Source: a virus. From it: 64,000 bases of DNA. Every line of letters begins with the position of its first letter. Within the stretch, counting starts at the first letter, position 1. The position numbers and the translations under genes are program-made. This document shows, piece after piece, positions 63,001 through 64,000 of this stretch. The stretch spans positions 27,549-91,548 of IMG/VR virus record IMGVR_UViG_3300020160_000289, one strand, 5' to 3'. The notes below the pieces were generated by a model that was not told the DNA's origin, searched no databases, and saw only the letters and a program-made list of their open reading frames with translations.

Positions 63001-64000
63001 GTTATTAACCACAGACTATTTCCATGGTTTAAGAACCGGTGACCTAATAAGCGTAAGTCAGTTTGATTCTCAAGTTGATGGAATATACACTGTTGAAGCT
63101 GTTCCTGAATTAAATCAAATTATTGTTAGTTCTGTTCTATCCGATTTAACAATACCATTTAGTCCTGCTATTGGATTAATTTTTAAATTTATAAGTTCTA
63201 GATTTGAAACCTTTGACGATTTGGCAGACTTGCCTACACTTCACAGATTTGAAACCGGAGAAAAAGTTTGGATTGATAATACAGATATTACCTCTGATGA
63301 GTCTAAGTGGGCAGTTTATGAAAAGATAGATAATTTTTTAATTGATAAGTTTGAGTCTCCTTATAATGAGTATGAGTTGACTAGTAATCAAAGATTTGGA
63401 TATGCTATAACAGGAAATTCCCAAGGAACTCATATTGCTATTAGTTCTCCAAATTATCTTTCTCCTGTATCTCAAACAGCAGGAAGAATTTATACATATA
63501 GAAAAACAGGTCCAGGTGTCAGTGATTTAACATACACAGGAAATATTTTACCTAATGTAACAAGTATCCAAACTTATTTTACAGGAACAAATGTTTCTAG
63601 CTTTGGATCAGTAATGAAATTTGACAGCGACAATGATATTATCATTGCCGGAGCTCCACTAGCATCTGGTGTTCGATATTCTCTATCAGCAAACAAATTC
63701 AGTCCAGTGTCGTCTTCAAGTTTATATTTTCCTCCTAATAACTATATAGAACAGGGATTTATTACATTAACAAGAATTAATTTTGAAGAGGCCAGCTCTC
63801 CTGCTAGAATTGCTCTAGCTAGTCCACAGCCGCAGGCAGGAGCACGTTTTGGATCGGAAATTTTCTTAGGTAATATTACATCTTCTCAAAAGATTTTATT
63901 TGTATCAAGTCCTGAACAAGACGGTGTGGGCGCCGTACATTATACTAAGATCAATGTTAGCTCTTTAACTTCAATTGTTGATTCTGGGGTATCTGTTACA
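57041..64000 (+). CDS. Giant baseplate wedge-associated protein (3' end outside window)
   Basis: Open from ATG 57041 to the window edge, at least 2320 residues. The start (KSVNLLPVLFRTDKNSKFL, YDPHIDWDKFINFEKYYWL) and the segment ATVPDYITINRSSQDRNAW followed by SRYNRWFH are typical of a giant protein following gp6 in distant T4 relatives, where T4 has gene 7 (1032 residues). From about residue 2110 to the edge lie FG-GAP-like propeller repeats (HIAISSPNY...GRIYTYRK; FGSVMKFDSDNDIIIAGAP; FGSEIFLGN...ILFVSSPEQDG). These resemble integrin-type beta-propellers and may contact the host. Equivalent in position to gp7, but much larger; identity with gp7 is not proven. Confidence 0.75.
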   Translation, partial: MAKDLSQVSDKNEPTTRKSVNLLPVLFRTDKNSKFLAGTLDQLIQPPQLKRIDGWVGSKITPTFNSSTDNYLPSNLKLRQDYQVEPSLVVTNKLLQVTKTTSYDDVINQLNFEGANTSKLNRLFNPEVYSYDPHIDWDKFINFEKYYWLPNGPDAVVITDKTKEVVSTYNVTDTADGNYFVFSPDGLTPIPQITLYRGVTYKFNINSDKTFWIKTARVAGKEAPFRSVENNGIKKGVVTLTVNNLTPFTLYFVSEENAVNGGEIVIKKIEENTFIDVENEIVGKQNYTSTNGIELTNGLKIKFVGTVIPETYANKEFIVEGVGDKIKLIDIDSLSNPEKYAPVFDERYDNSGFDSLGYDQQSALATVPDYITINRSSQDRNAWSRYNRWFHEDVLITSANANGVPLLLPIGSRAKRPIIEFESDLQLYNYGSVSKPNVQFVDTSTKDVFTDIEGQLGYYVDGQELGQGDRIIFTADNDSFVNGKTFIVNFINLNGKFRINLEEEADVTPSVGDSVTVTKGTTYKGTNWWYNGTTWVYSQQKEKVNQCPKFDIFDINGISYSDTSVYNTLFAGSKVFGYSMGTGANDPILGFPLSYKNIANQGYYLFKNYFMTDQSFIINKQIDVSAGYLKKNISKSNYSYINVWSDKQPYDIPILQYQVITEGTTDIEITSVSNPGYQNLEIDVFVNNVKKTLQTDYTLYANGRRYYVIFKSSLATGSTVLLKIRTSGTISDTGSYETSIGWTNNPLNGPIAEFTLSELSDHVKSMVDRHPDFKGSFPGTSNIRNLKTLSSYGTRLVSNQNPLAFAGYFIANDEFNLISATRLVSKHYNQFKLGLIDQISKLAGKYSPIQALDIALYNMNVNKDTSFPYSLSDMLGYGTNAVTREYPVTDSRNKTYSLLSNFKLTDVSTRAVIVYQITASGKINQLLAGIDYEFDLYDSSVHINISLSKGDTIRIDDYPDTQGCFVPPTPSKLGLYPKFAPRIYLDDTYADTPQRVIEGHDGSIMLAYGDDRDDIILEYEKRVFNNIKTNYNPELVNIDSVRPGAFRSNDYTPTEINNILSREFLKWDSFYGFNYSDNTTTGDSPKTWNFRSGKDLVTKLPLPGNWRAIYKYFFDTDRPHTNPWEMLGLPIKPKWWDAVYGVAPYTRGNEILWDDLENGVIRDPAGIKTNKFYSRPGLSSIIPVNDSGELLMPNAANIATNLNFLDLDSNWAFGDMGPVETAWRRSSNYPFALQILSALTHPASYSSLLFDTSRMKLSPAGHYVYGDFNDYISFDVLKIYQDVVDDSTILSAGYSVFLIEAGKQRNKDYITKLKNEIALLTSRLSYKAGGFINKDKFKIIIDSVNPNSSNPGVSLSNEDYEVFLDKSSPIKSLGVSGVIVQKTNKGYSIRGYDTKDPYFTCLMPVFSSVDPAITIGGKSETYVEWTPSSFNPMSGFDTTSISTNDGYKFYKQGQIVKYQNLFYRCTISHNAGTSFNTANFQKLVSIPTKGGVTIQIPSRWEKTTIEIPYGTEYENISDLYSVLIGYGHWLETQGLIFDEYNSELGELLDWTFTSKEAIYWATQNWAVGSVITLSPFASILKFSSSVAVVDDLTNIFYEYSILKADGAALPVKNISTVRDESLFKLTTTNTTDGIYFVRLNLVQKEHTIVLDNSTQFNDIIYDIETGYRQRRIKLLGFVTDNWNGDIFSPGFIYDEANISSWERYKDYSVGDVVFFSGNYYVANIKLVGTENFNYNNWSVLGEKPVAQLLPNFDYKINQFEDFYSLDIDNFDISQQQLSQHLTGYSPRQYLDNIFVDSIAQYKFYQGFIKEKGTKNTIDKLGKASIVSQGSYIDFYENWAVRIGEYGSFPTSQTLEFNLDETKFKENPQIVKFVDIPPVEPNEFINYRTPSQVVIKPDNYDNNPFVTSNSLASSGTLLPTAGYVRLDDVTATAFNKNSLLDVANNRGIRDGDTVWIGFNSNGDWDVTRYSQIETTVIDAAIYIPGVSLLLTTDYFHGLRTGDLISVSQFDSQVDGIYTVEAVPELNQIIVSSVLSDLTIPFSPAIGLIFKFISSRFETFDDLADLPTLHRFETGEKVWIDNTDITSDESKWAVYEKIDNFLIDKFESPYNEYELTSNQRFGYAITGNSQGTHIAISSPNYLSPVSQTAGRIYTYRKTGPGVSDLTYTGNILPNVTSIQTYFTGTNVSSFGSVMKFDSDNDIIIAGAPLASGVRYSLSANKFSPVSSSSLYFPPNNYIEQGFITLTRINFEEASSPARIALASPQPQAGARFGSEIFLGNITSSQKILFVSSPEQDGVGAVHYTKINVSSLTSIVDSGVSVT

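Overview
The window is part of the genome of a T4-like contractile-tailed phage (myovirus, Caudoviricetes), most likely a distant T4 relative from an aquatic environment. This rests on recognisable T4-type proteins: portal gp20, prohead protease gp21, scaffold gp22, major capsid protein gp23, baseplate gp5, gp6, gp25, gp26, gp53 and gp48/54, recombination nuclease gp46/gp47, and late sigma factor gp55. I see no rRNA, tRNA, integrase, CRISPR array or host metabolic gene. The host cannot be named from this stretch. A cell-wall hydrolase on the tail spike and consensus-like sigma-70 promoters suggest a Gram-negative bacterium.

Layout. (1) 1-28.7 kb, minus strand: a very large fibre and appendage locus. 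It holds a collagen-like protein cut by the window edge, five fibre proteins of 232 to 2444 residues, a 2190-residue paralogue, and small accessory virion proteins. (2) 28.8-35.8 kb, minus: the head cassette, transcribed as 20 - small ORF - acidic core protein - 21 - 22 - 23 - a likely head-surface protein. (3) 35.8-38.4 kb, minus: the tape measure protein. (4) 38.5-39.6 kb, plus: gp26 and a short downstream reading frame. A slippery heptamer and a downstream hairpin suggest the two are joined by a -1 ribosomal frameshift. (5) 39.6-40.4 kb, minus: a small Ala/Gln/Pro-rich protein with a possible capsid-targeting peptide. (6) 40.4-40.9 kb: a hairpin-rich stretch without a convincing gene. (7) 40.9-45.5 kb, minus: an early-type operon gp47 - gp46 - basic protein - Hc1-like protein - GIY-YIG protein, preceded by gp55. 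(8) 45.7-64 kb, plus: a baseplate operon gp54/48 - gp53 - hub-like protein - gp5 - gp25 - gp6 - giant wedge-associated protein that runs off the window.

Regulation can be read from the sequence. Structural genes are preceded by a TAAATA-type late promoter (consensus about NNTAAATA, like T4 TATAAATA), which gp55 should recognise. The gp55 gene and the gp47/46 operon instead have TTGAC-type -35 and TATACT-type -10 boxes for the host sigma-70. gp55 also has a late-type site, which suggests autoregulation. Three strong hairpin terminators separate transcription units on the minus strand.

The most notable features are the modular fibre proteins, in which beta-helix scaffolds are interrupted by different inserts. 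Two giant paralogues carry about 162-residue Cys-containing repeats in 1+9 and 5+3 arrangements, and a third carries a LamG-like domain. Also notable are the candidate frameshift beside the tape measure gene, the reordered gp5 spike with an EF-hand-like loop, and the unexplained hairpin-rich island at 40.4-40.9 kb.
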